A stretch of DNA of 14,598 nucleotides from NCBI GenBank assembly GCA_014380545.1, contig JACMJP010000213.1, forward strand, positions 1 through 14,598, read 5' to 3'. Of this stretch, positions 7,020 through 13,657 are shown one piece after another (within the stretch, counting starts at the first letter, position 1; the number at the start of each line of letters is the position of its first letter). The notes below the pieces were generated by a model that saw only the letters and a list, made by a program, of their open reading frames with translations, was not told the origin of the DNA and made no database searches. Position numbers and translations under genes: made by a program. The DNA is from Chitinophagales bacterium. GTDB lineage: Bacteria; Bacteroidota; Bacteroidia; Chitinophagales; BACL12.

Positions 7020-8021
7020 ATGGAAATTGTAGTAAGTGGAACAAGACCAACAGGAGTGCTGCATCTCGGTAATTATTTCGGGGCAGTGCGCAACTATGTG
7101 CGCATGAGTGAAGATCCAAATTACACATGTTATTTCTTTATTGCAGATTATCATTCACTTACTACCCATCATCAACCTGCTGAACTTACAAAACTAGTTA
7201 AGCAAACTATTGCTACGTATTTAGCCTGTGGTTTAGACCCCAAAAAAGTTGTCATATATATACAAAGTCATTTGCCGCAAATTCCTGAATTATACCTGTT
7301 GCTCAATATGCTTGCTTACAAAGGTGAACTGGAAAAAGTAGCAACTTTTAAAGAAAAAATAAAAATGCACAGCGAAAATATAAATGCAGGATTAATGACC
7401 TATCCCGTTTTAATGGCTTCAGATATTATTATTCACCGTGCACACAAAGTACCGGTAGGAAAAGACCAGGAACAACATCTTGAAATGACAAGAAATTTTG
7501 CAAAAAGATTTAATTCAAGATATGATGTTGATTTTTTTCCTGAACCTGTTGCGTATAATTTCGGAAGCGAATTAATAAAAGTTCCGGGTCTTGACGGAAG
7601 TTTAAAAATGAGTAAATCAGGAGCGGCAAATAATGCTGTTTATTTAGATGACGGCGATGATGAGATAAGGCGCAAAGTAATGAAAGCAAAAACGGATGGC
7701 GGACCAACAGAACCAAACCAGGTAAAACCACAGGAAATAAAAAATATTTTTGAATTGATGGATATTGTATCTGCACCCGATACGATCCGGCATTTTAATG
7801 ATGCATATAATAACTGTAATATCCGCTATGGCGATATGAAAAAACAGTTGGCTGAAGATATGATAAAATGTATTGCACCTTTTCGTCAGAAAATAAATGA
7901 ATTATTGGTAAATGAAGATTACCTTCACAAAGTTGTTCGCAAGGGTGGAGAGGCAGCAAGGGAAAGTGCTGACAAAACGATAAGCGGAGTTAAAAAAATT
8001 ATGGGATTGAATTATTTTTAA
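7020..8021 (+). CDS. trpS: Tryptophanyl-tRNA synthetase
   Basis: TrpS attaches tryptophan to tRNA(Trp) in the cytosol. From ATG 7020 the protein has 333 residues, normal for the bacterial enzyme, and starts MEIVVSGTRPTGVLHLGNY, which puts the class I HIGH-like motif HLGN at 15-18. The KMSKS motif is exact at residues 196-200 (LKMSKSGAANN). FFIADYHSLTTH and GLMTYPVLMASDI are further family blocks. The start at 7020 is chosen over a GTG 39 bases upstream because the 13 extra residues do not fit the family and their DNA contains the promoter. The next gene begins three bases after the stop, so both are probably one transcript. Confidence 0.97.
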   Translation: MEIVVSGTRPTGVLHLGNYFGAVRNYVRMSEDPNYTCYFFIADYHSLTTHHQPAELTKLVKQTIATYLACGLDPKKVVIYIQSHLPQIPELYLLLNMLAYKGELEKVATFKEKIKMHSENINAGLMTYPVLMASDIIIHRAHKVPVGKDQEQHLEMTRNFAKRFNSRYDVDFFPEPVAYNFGSELIKVPGLDGSLKMSKSGAANNAVYLDDGDDEIRRKVMKAKTDGGPTEPNQVKPQEIKNIFELMDIVSAPDTIRHFNDAYNNCNIRYGDMKKQLAEDMIKCIAPFRQKINELLVNEDYLHKVVRKGGEAARESADKTISGVKKIMGLNYF

Positions 8022-8024
8022 GCG

Positions 8025-8846
8025 ATGGCAAAGAAAAAAATAACGCCTACTAGAAAGGTAATAAAGGCAAAACCTGCAGTAAAAAGTAAACCCCCGGCAA
8101 AACCTGCTGCAAAAAGTAAAACAGTTGCTAAACCTAAGCCAGTTGTTAAAACAAAAGTTGAAGCAAAACCAAAACCTGTTGTAACAATAAAAGAAAAAAA
8201 TAAGGAAGCAATTATTCCGGAATTTAAAATTAAACATGTTGCGGTTGCAGGAAATATTGGTGCAGGAAAAACTACGCTTACAAAATTGTTAGGCAAACAT
8301 TATAACTGGGAAGCGCATTATGAAGATGTAGAAAATAACCCATACCTCTATGATTTTTATCAGGACATGCCAAGATGGGCTTTTAATCTTCAAATTTATT
8401 TTTTAAATAACCGCTTTAAACAAATACTGGAAATACAAAAAGGAAGTAAAACTGTTATACAGGACAGAACAATTTATGAAGATGCTCAAATTTTTGCGCC
8501 CAACCTGCATTCAATGGGTTTAATGAGCACAAGAGATTTTCAGAATTACAGCGAAATATTTAATACCATTACTTCTTTAATTTCACCACCTGACCTTTTA
8601 ATTTATTTAAGAGGCAGCATCCCTGCTTTGGTAAATCAAATACAAAAACGGGGAAGAGAATATGAAGATAATTTGCGCCTTGATTATTTGCGCCGCCTGA
8701 ATGAATATTATGAATCATGGATAGGAAAATACAGGCTTGGAAAATTATTAGTTATTGATATTGAGCAGGTCAACTTTGCCGAAAGCAATGATGACCTTGG
8801 TGAAGTAATTAATAAAGTGAACAGGGAATTGTTCGGGTTGTTTTAA
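8025..8846 (+). CDS. Deoxynucleoside kinase with a histone-H1-like lysine-rich N-terminal tail, 273 aa
   Basis: The core, from about residue 69, is a deoxynucleoside kinase of the dCK/dGK/dNK family, which phosphorylates deoxynucleosides for salvage. P-loop GNIGAGKTT is at 76-84, the DRS-like catalytic motif is QDRTIYEDAQ (146-155), and the lid region is KRGREYEDN (208-216). The core of about 205 residues is the usual full length. Residues 1-62 are extra: about one third Lys, with Ala, Pro and Val in a loose repeat such as KPAVKSK, KPAAKSK and KPKPVVKTK. This resembles histone H1-like or AlgP-like tails. No start codon lies between the tail and the P-loop (first internal Met is 115), so the tail must be translated. 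The gene follows trpS by three bases. Substrate preference cannot be told. Confidence 0.92.
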   Translation: MAKKKITPTRKVIKAKPAVKSKPPAKPAAKSKTVAKPKPVVKTKVEAKPKPVVTIKEKNKEAIIPEFKIKHVAVAGNIGAGKTTLTKLLGKHYNWEAHYEDVENNPYLYDFYQDMPRWAFNLQIYFLNNRFKQILEIQKGSKTVIQDRTIYEDAQIFAPNLHSMGLMSTRDFQNYSEIFNTITSLISPPDLLIYLRGSIPALVNQIQKRGREYEDNLRLDYLRRLNEYYESWIGKYRLGKLLVIDIEQVNFAESNDDLGEVINKVNRELFGLF

Positions 8847-8928
8847 TCGATGGATTATTTGATAGGTGTGTGAAATTATAGCTCCACTATGTAAAATTAT
8901 TTTCAAAAGACTTCCACGGGATAATTTT

Positions 8929-8936
8929 TATTTTTG
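8929..8936 (+). promoter_or_regulatory. Promoter -7 element of the class-V PLP enzyme gene
   Basis: TATTTTTG is an exact TAnnTTTG match ending four bases before the ATG at 8941. No clear -33 TTTG was found at the usual spacing. The transcript should be leaderless or nearly so. Confidence 0.5.
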
Positions 8937-8940
8937 ACGG

Positions 8941-10125
8941 ATGGATATTTCTAAGTTTCGAAACGATACACCCGGCTGCAACAATGTAACACACTTTAAT
9001 AATGCCGGATGCTCACTGCATACACAGCAGGTTTTAGATGCCATAAACAATTATCTTCATCTTGAAGCAACAATTGGCGGTTATGAAACTGCAGCATTAA
9101 AGGCAAATGAAATAAATTCTTTTTATGATGCTGTTTCACAATTATTAAAATGCAAATCATCAAATATTGCATTTGCACACAGCGCAACGGATGGTTATGC
9201 GAAAGCAATTTCTTCCATTCCTTTTTCGAGAGGGGACGTTATACTTACAACTGACAATGATTATGTTTCAAATCAAATTCAATTTATTTCACTGCAAAAA
9301 AGAATTGGAATTAAGATCATCATGGCTGCAAATTTATTATCAGGTGAAGTTGATCCGGATTCAATTGAAGAAAATATTAGAAAACATCATCCGAAATTAG
9401 TTGCAGTTACCCATGTGCCACCAAATTCAGGAATGATACAGCCTGTTGAGCAGATCGGCGAAATTTGCAAAACCCATGATATTTTATATTTAGTAGATGC
9501 ATGTCAGAGCGCCGGGCAATTAGATGTTGATATAAATAAAATTCATTGCGATTTTTTAAGTGCTGCCATGCGCAAGTTTATGCGGGGACCGAGGGGAACA
9601 GGGTTTTTATTTGTGAGTGATAAAGTATTGGAAATGCAATTAGAGCCTATGTTTATTGATATGCGGGGAGCTGATTGGACAGAAGAAAATAATTATCAGC
9701 CATTACCCGATGCAAAACGTTTTGAATATGTCGAATTATCTTATGCACTATTAATGGGAGCAACAATTGCAATTACTTATGCATTAAATGTTGGTTTAAA
9801 AAATATTGCAGAAAGAAATCTTCAATTATGCGATCATGCACGAAATCAACTGCTAACAATTCCGGGTTTGAAATTATTAGACAAAGGGTCTGTAAAATCC
9901 AGCATTATAACAATACATGTTGAAAATATAAATAGCATTTCTTTAAGAGATGAGTTAATAAAAAGAAAAATAAATACCGGAGCCGCAGGGAAAAAATTTG
10001 CATTTATAGATTTTACACAAAAAGGAGTAGATCATGCCCTGCGCATATCACCGCATTATTATAATACATTTGAGGAAATTGATGTTGTTGTAGAGGCAAT
10101 AAAAGAAATCATCAGTAAATATTAA
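8941..10125 (+). CDS. Class-V aminotransferase-fold PLP enzyme, EgtE/isopenicillin-N-epimerase-like, 394 aa
   Basis: A PLP-dependent fold type I enzyme of the class-V group. HFNNAGCSL (18-26) is the N-terminal substrate-side motif, AHSATDGYAKA (79-89) holds the PLP phosphate region, LVDACQSAGQ (184-193) gives the PLP-binding Asp186 and Gln189, and RKFMRGPRGTGFL (211-223) places the Schiff-base lysine at Lys212. The phrase RKF.RGPRGTGF is shared with EgtE (hercynylcysteine sulfoxide lyase) and related lyases or epimerases. The C-terminal ALRISPHYYNTFEEID (366-381) is also of that type. The active-site Cys loop of cysteine desulfurases is absent (region NTGAAGKKFAFID), so a desulfurase role is unlikely. 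No ergothioneine genes are in the window. The true reaction is unknown. Confidence 0.85.
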   Translation: MDISKFRNDTPGCNNVTHFNNAGCSLHTQQVLDAINNYLHLEATIGGYETAALKANEINSFYDAVSQLLKCKSSNIAFAHSATDGYAKAISSIPFSRGDVILTTDNDYVSNQIQFISLQKRIGIKIIMAANLLSGEVDPDSIEENIRKHHPKLVAVTHVPPNSGMIQPVEQIGEICKTHDILYLVDACQSAGQLDVDINKIHCDFLSAAMRKFMRGPRGTGFLFVSDKVLEMQLEPMFIDMRGADWTEENNYQPLPDAKRFEYVELSYALLMGATIAITYALNVGLKNIAERNLQLCDHARNQLLTIPGLKLLDKGSVKSSIITIHVENINSISLRDELIKRKINTGAAGKKFAFIDFTQKGVDHALRISPHYYNTFEEIDVVVEAIKEIISKY

Positions 10126-10143
10126 TAATAAAAGAAATAAAAT

Positions 10144-10172
10144 ACCCGGCTCTTTTTGCAAAGAAACCGGGT
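10144..10172 (+). terminator. Hairpin after the class-V PLP enzyme gene
   Basis: ACCCGG (10144-10149) pairs with CCGGGT (10167-10172), and an inner TCTTT/AAAGA stem closes a TTGC loop, with one base unpaired on one side and two on the other. It sits 18 bases after the stop. No T run follows, so it may be an mRNA 3' end stabiliser or a weak terminator. Confidence 0.5.
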
Positions 10173-10224
10173 CGCTTAAACCAGTTGGTTATTTTACTCA
10201 ATAACTTTTTTACAACTGATCTTA

Positions 10225-10269
10225 TGAGTAATGCTCAAGTTTTTATTCCCGGCATAAAAGGAATACTCA
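10225..10269. repeat. Nested inverted repeats
   Basis: TGAGTA (10225-10230) pairs with TACTCA (10264-10269), and within it TATTCC (10244-10249) pairs with GGAATA (10260-10265), overlapping the first arm so that the two stems are alternatives. Such competing stems would fit a structured or switching RNA, but the stems are short. Confidence 0.3.
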
Positions 10270-10384
10270 ACGGGATATCCTTAACATCTTTTCGACACCA
10301 CATCAATTATCCGTTACCTTCCGGAGGTATTCCACCACTCCATCCGACCGATAATTTGTATTCCTCCTGCCGGGAAATTTCCAT
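10235..10384 (-). pseudogene. Possible relic reading frame or repeat-element copy
   Basis: One minus-strand frame reads MEISRQEEYKLSVGWSGG, then IPPEGNG, one TAA stop (10309-10307), then in the same frame LMWCRKDVKDIPLSIPFM and PGIKT before TGA at 10237-10235. The Gly/Pro pattern looks more protein-like than the flanking AT-rich DNA, but the family is not recognised, and the DNA is also dense in short palindromes (GGAAATTTCC, ACCTTCCGGAGGT, GGATATCC). It could be a decayed small gene, a non-coding RNA or a copy of a dispersed repeat. Low confidence. Confidence 0.25.
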
Positions 10385-10558
10385 CTGTCAGCAAATTATA
10401 ATTCAATAATCATAGTTGGAAAATGCTGTTTCTTACTTCTGAAAAATAATTAACAGCAATTTAAATACACTGGTTATCCGTGGTAATCCGGTAAAAATTT
10501 ATTTTGTAACCCAAAAAACATTTCCCTGAATTGTTATTAAAATATTCTTATTCATGGG

Positions 10559-10586
10559 CATAGTTCGTTATGCTTAAAAAACTATG
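10559..10586. repeat. Inverted repeat CATAGTT / AACTATG
   Basis: Perfect 7-bp arms at 10559-10565 and 10580-10586 with 14 bases between. It is not followed by a T run. It could be an operator or a weak hairpin; no gene start is near. Confidence 0.3.
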
Positions 10587-10808
10587 TACGATTAAACTGG
10601 AAATAAATAACATTCTTTCTTCATGGTCAGAAATATCATCTGCCTTAATATATATGTAAAAATAAAATCTGTTCAGCAAAAAAGCGTTTCATCAGGTACT
10701 GAAACATGACGCAAATAATGTTTCCCGAAAATGTTACAGAGTGTTTTAAAGCATTGATATTGTGGCGGGAGAATTATAATGAACTACCGATTATTTGGAA
10801 AAGTGCAG

Positions 10809-10847
10809 CTATATGTATGCGATCTACATGTAAAATTTTACATATAG
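10809..10847. repeat. Palindrome cluster downstream of the desaturase gene
   Basis: CTATATGTA (10809-10817) and TACATATAG (10839-10847) are perfect 9-bp inverted arms. Inside, ATGTAAAATTTTACAT (10828-10843) is a perfect 16-bp palindrome that overlaps the right arm, so two alternative hairpins or cruciforms can form. It lies about 90 bases beyond the stop of the desaturase gene and could act in 3'-end formation or as a protein-binding site. Confidence 0.5.
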
Positions 10848-10899
10848 TCCTTATAAATTAAAGTACAATAAATGAAATTAAAATGTCACTTAAAGATGT

Positions 10900-10926
10900 A
10901 AATTCTGAAAAGAGAAATTCTGAAAA
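10900..10926. repeat. 12-base direct repeat with 15-base period
   Basis: AAATTCTGAAAA occurs at 10900-10911 and 10915-10926, just beyond the stop of the desaturase gene. It may be a slippage product; no role is visible. Confidence 0.5.
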
Positions 10927-10934
10927 ATACTGCG

Positions 10935-12029
10935 TTAAACTGCAGAAACATTATGCCCGATCTTTTTCAGCATGCGCATGTGAGATCCTAATGCCTGCCA
11001 GAAAGTGAATTTTTCATGATACGGAACTCCGTATTCATGCGCAGTCTTTTTCACTATAGGTGCAATATTTTTATAATGAATATGACAAATACCATGAAAT
11101 AAGTGATGTTCAACCTGGTAATTCAAGCCGCCAACAAACCAACTTAATACTCTGTTCTTCTTCGCAAAATTTGCAGTTGTTTGCAATTGATGAATTGCCC
11201 AATTATTTTCTATTTCACCATCAGCAGTTGGCACCGGATGTTCCATATCTTCAACAACATGTGCTAATTGAAAAATAGTTGTAAGAATTAATCCTGCAAC
11301 AAAATGCATCATCATAAACCCGAGAAATAAATATCCGAAGGAATAACCTGTAATTAAAGCCGGCAATATAAGGAACACAGCAAAATAAAGTATCTTGCTG
11401 ATAATAAGTTTTATCATTTCAATTGCTGGTCTTCCACCACTGCCTTTAGTTAATCCGTTTTTATTATAGCGGATCAACTGCATAAAATCTTTATTTAAGC
11501 TCCATCCAAATGTTGCAAATCCATAAATAAACCATCCGTAAATATGCTGGAATTTATGAATGAAATATAATTTACCATGCGGTGATAAACGCAAAATAGG
11601 TTTGTCATGAATATCTTCATCCATGCCGTAAATATTTGTATACGTATGATGCAGAATATTATGCTGTACCCGCCATGTAAATTTGCTTCCGCCCAACAAA
11701 TAAATGGTACGGCTTATCATTGTGTTTACAAAGGCATTTTTTGAATAAGCACCGTGATTGGCATCATGCATCACACTCATTCCTACACCTGCTACTCCTA
11801 TACCCATCATTACCCAGCATAAAAATGTTCCCCAAACAGGAAGTATACTTGTACAGATCAATATAAAAGGGACCAAGTATAAACTTAGCATTACCACTGT
11901 TTTAAGCACCATGCGGTAATCGCCTGTTTTATCAATTTTATTTTCCTCGAAATATGCGTTAACTCTTTTGCGGAGTACATTAAAAAATTCTGTTCGGGGC
12001 CTGTCAACAAACTTTATTTTTCCTTTCAT
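10935..12029 (-). CDS. Membrane fatty-acid desaturase, 364 aa
   Basis: A di-iron acyl-lipid or acyl-CoA desaturase of the integral-membrane family, which places double bonds in membrane fatty acids. The three histidine boxes are complete: HDANH (88-92), HNILHH (123-128) and QVEHH (305-309). The QxxHH form of the third box is typical of the front-end/linoleoyl-CoA-like group, yet no cytochrome b5 domain is fused, so a separate electron donor is needed. Hydrophobic segments lie at about 41-62, 66-86, 209-230 and 231-254. The length is normal. Its start has a TTACTTTG promoter-like box 35 bases upstream. A role in keeping membranes fluid in the cold is common for such genes, but nothing in the sequence shows temperature control here. 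Confidence 0.92.
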   Translation of the reverse strand: MKGKIKFVDRPRTEFFNVLRKRVNAYFEENKIDKTGDYRMVLKTVVMLSLYLVPFILICTSILPVWGTFLCWVMMGIGVAGVGMSVMHDANHGAYSKNAFVNTMISRTIYLLGGSKFTWRVQHNILHHTYTNIYGMDEDIHDKPILRLSPHGKLYFIHKFQHIYGWFIYGFATFGWSLNKDFMQLIRYNKNGLTKGSGGRPAIEMIKLIISKILYFAVFLILPALITGYSFGYLFLGFMMMHFVAGLILTTIFQLAHVVEDMEHPVPTADGEIENNWAIHQLQTTANFAKKNRVLSWFVGGLNYQVEHHLFHGICHIHYKNIAPIVKKTAHEYGVPYHEKFTFWQALGSHMRMLKKIGHNVSAV

Positions 12030-12064
12030 GTATATTTTTACCTGTTATTGGTAGTATGAGAGCA

Positions 12065-12072
12065 CAAAGTAA
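12065..12072 (-). promoter_or_regulatory. Possible promoter -7 element of the desaturase gene
   Basis: TTACTTTG on the minus strand matches TAnnTTTG at seven of eight positions and lies 35 bases before the ATG at 12029. No -33 element at the standard spacing was seen. Confidence 0.35.
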
Positions 12073-12106
12073 CGCAGTAAAGTTCAGAATTTTGGAACAA
12101 GTTTGT

Positions 12107-12127
12107 AAAAATACCCTAAAATGGGCA
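12107..12127 (-). terminator. Weak intrinsic terminator of the small lipoprotein gene
   Basis: On the minus strand TGCCC and GGGTA form a 5-bp stem (one G-U pair) around the loop ATTTTA, followed directly by five T. It begins 27 bases after the stop codon of the gene at 12154-12501. The stem is short, so strength is doubtful. Confidence 0.4.
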
Positions 12128-12153
12128 GTATTAGGTACCGGTTGTCGACAGTT

Positions 12154-12501
12154 TTATTCTCCGTCATACAAAATAGTGAACAAAGCGGGCAAAGACTGAA
12201 CAAGGTCAGGGCAGCTTTCATTTACCAATTCTGCCACTTGCTTACGGAATTCCATGTCATTCTTTCTTTCATTGTATTTGCCTTTTTCTGAGGCAAGGCA
12301 GTCTTCAACCTTTTTTTTAATAGCCGTTCCTTCACTCAGTTTTTCGTAATGGAAATCCAGTTCTTTTTTCCACTTTGCAAGCGGCTCTCCACAAGCACAA
12401 AAAGTAGCAGCAAGTTCATCAGCATCATGCTGCGTAGTGCAGGAGTTAAACAATAACAAACAAATTGAACAGATATAAATACTTTTACGCAAAAAAATCA
12501 T
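12154..12501 (-). CDS. Small predicted lipoprotein of unknown function, 115 aa
   Basis: No family recognised. Residues 1-20 are a signal peptide with a basic start (FLRK) and a hydrophobic core ending LLLFNSC, making Cys21 the likely lipidated residue. The same FNSC ending occurs in the lipoprotein at 216-923. The mature part is charged and probably helical, with four more cysteines: Cys35 and Cys37 in the pair FCAC, Cys68 (EDCLA) and Cys97 (ESCPDL), which could make two disulfides in the periplasm. The ATG at 12501 gives the complete signal and is four bases from a TAAATTTG promoter box. It is divergent from rlmH with only 28 bases between the start codons. Confidence 0.75.
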   Translation of the reverse strand: MIFLRKSIYICSICLLLFNSCTTQHDADELAATFCACGEPLAKWKKELDFHYEKLSEGTAIKKKVEDCLASEKGKYNERKNDMEFRKQVAELVNESCPDLVQSLPALFTILYDGE

Positions 12502-12505
12502 ACAG

Positions 12506-12513
12506 CAAATTTA
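12506..12513 (-). promoter_or_regulatory. Promoter -7 element of the small lipoprotein gene
   Basis: TAAATTTG on the minus strand is an exact TAnnTTTG match ending four bases before the ATG at 12501. It overlaps a 10-bp palindrome AATTTAAATT (12508-12517). Any -33 element would lie inside the first codons of rlmH. Confidence 0.5.
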
Positions 12514-12529
12514 AATTGAAATCAGGGAA

Positions 12530-13000
12530 ATGAAAATTATCTTGCTGCTCACAGGAAAAACAAATAATAAACACATTGCTGTTTTAATGGATGACTATCA
12601 TAAACGCATTAATAAATATTGCAGCTTTAACATCACTGAAATACCCGATATCAAATTTTCAACTGCCACCACTCCCGCAATAATCCGTGAAAAAGAATTT
12701 ATTGCACAGCATAAACTTGTTACCCAAGGCAGTTATGTTGTTTTATTAGATGAAACAGGAAAACAATATACTTCAAAAAAATTTGCAGACTTTATCACAC
12801 AAAAACAACTTGCAAATATCAAACAACTGGTTTTTATAACCGGAGGAGCTTACGGATTTTCAAAAAGTTTATATAGTATAACTCAGGAAATAATGAGTTT
12901 ATCATTAATGACCTTTCCGCACCAGCTTGTGCGTTTAATTTTTACAGAACAATTATACCGGGCATTCACTATTTTAAACAATGAACAGTATCATCATTAA
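12530..13000 (+). CDS. rlmH: 23S rRNA (pseudouridine-1915-N3)-methyltransferase RlmH
   Basis: RlmH is a SPOUT-class enzyme that methylates pseudouridine 1915 in helix 69 of 23S rRNA, using SAM, on the assembled ribosome. The 156-aa length is normal. Motifs are LDETGKQYTSKKFA (73-86), the knotted SAM-binding loop FITGGAYGFS (102-111), the catalytic-site block LSLMTFPHQLVRLI (124-137) with EQLYRAFTIL after it, and the C-terminal YHH (154-156) typical of the family. The start at 12530 gives the conserved MKIILLLTGK beginning. It is the first gene of a plus-strand run with the rhomboid protease 30 bases behind. Confidence 0.97.
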   Translation: MKIILLLTGKTNNKHIAVLMDDYHKRINKYCSFNITEIPDIKFSTATTPAIIREKEFIAQHKLVTQGSYVVLLDETGKQYTSKKFADFITQKQLANIKQLVFITGGAYGFSKSLYSITQEIMSLSLMTFPHQLVRLIFTEQLYRAFTILNNEQYHH

Positions 13001-13030
13001 TTTTTACATTTACGTTTTTTAATTTACACT

Positions 13031-13657
13031 ATGACATTAACCGTAACACTCATCATTATTATACTTACAGTTATTACAAGCATGATGGCATTTAATAACC
13101 CGATATTTAAAGGCGGGGCACTTTTTATCCCTTATGGCATTGCACGGCGCAAAGAATATCATCGGTTTATTACAAGCGGTTTTATTCATGCAGACTGGAT
13201 GCATCTTATTTTTAATATGTATGTGTTGTATATTTTTGGTGAGACACTCGAAAAACATTATTTGCCCGCATATTTTGATATGAAAGCAAGAATTGTTTTT
13301 ATAATCATTTATATAGTCGGGATGGTCGTATCTGATATACCCACCTATTTTAAATATAGACATAGTCCCGGTTATGCTTCTCTTGGTGCTTCAGGCGCTG
13401 TTTCTGCAATTGTATTTGCCACCATCTTATTGAATCCAATGGCAAAAATGGGGTTATTGTTTATTCCCGTTATGTTGCCGGGATTTATTTTCGGCGGGTT
13501 GTATTTAATTTATTCTGTTTATATGAGCAGAAAGGGTGGTGATAATATTAATCATGATGCACACTTTTATGGGGCCCTGGTTGGTTTAACATTGCCCGGT
13601 TTATTTGATCCGATAATTTTTAAAAATTTTTTCAATCAAATAATGAATATACTATGA
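13031..13657 (+). CDS. Rhomboid family intramembrane serine protease, 208 aa
   Basis: An integral-membrane protease that cleaves substrates inside the bilayer with a Ser-His dyad. GFIHADWMHLIFNMYVLYIFG (50-70, with His53, His58 and Asn62) is the family block of the second core helix. The catalytic serine is Ser121 in GASGA (119-123) and the catalytic histidine is most likely His178 in HDAHFYGALVG (175-185). The protein has an N-terminal hydrophobic segment (about 5-19) and further segments at about 86-102, 119-135, 141-163 and 178-193, which fits the six-helix core. No extra domains are fused. It overlaps the threonine aldolase gene by four bases (ATGA), so the two are probably translationally coupled; a functional link is not evident. 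Confidence 0.93.
   Translation: MTLTVTLIIIILTVITSMMAFNNPIFKGGALFIPYGIARRKEYHRFITSGFIHADWMHLIFNMYVLYIFGETLEKHYLPAYFDMKARIVFIIIYIVGMVVSDIPTYFKYRHSPGYASLGASGAVSAIVFATILLNPMAKMGLLFIPVMLPGFIFGGLYLIYSVYMSRKGGDNINHDAHFYGALVGLTLPGLFDPIIFKNFFNQIMNIL

Larger units (their letters stand above)
10126..10934. other. About 0.8 kb without a convincing gene, rich in inverted repeats
   Basis: No open frame here resembles a known protein on either strand. From left to right it holds the hairpin at 10144-10172; a more GC-rich part at about 10220-10400 with nested inverted repeats and a possible relic frame on the minus strand; an AT-rich part with an inverted repeat CATAGTT/AACTATG at 10559-10586; a palindrome cluster at 10809-10847; and a 12-base direct repeat at 10900-10926. 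No tRNA, transposase fragment or CRISPR unit was recognised. It separates a plus-strand gene from a gene that converges on it. Confidence 0.7.

Noticed and set aside
8018..8296. Hydrophobic minus-strand frames opposite the kinase tail
   Set aside because: Their Phe/Val/Gly-rich make-up is what results from reading the opposite strand of Lys/Ala/Pro repeats; the plus-strand frame is in phase with the kinase.
10185..10409. 74-codon plus-strand open frame in the gene-free stretch
   Set aside because: It starts at TTG, has no recognisable family or signal, and lies right behind the hairpin of the preceding gene. The minus strand of the same DNA looks more protein-like, though broken.
10126..10934. 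CRISPR array, tRNA or insertion sequence in the long gap
   Set aside because: There are no regularly spaced repeats, no cloverleaf pattern, no transposase-like frame and no terminal inverted repeats with target duplication.
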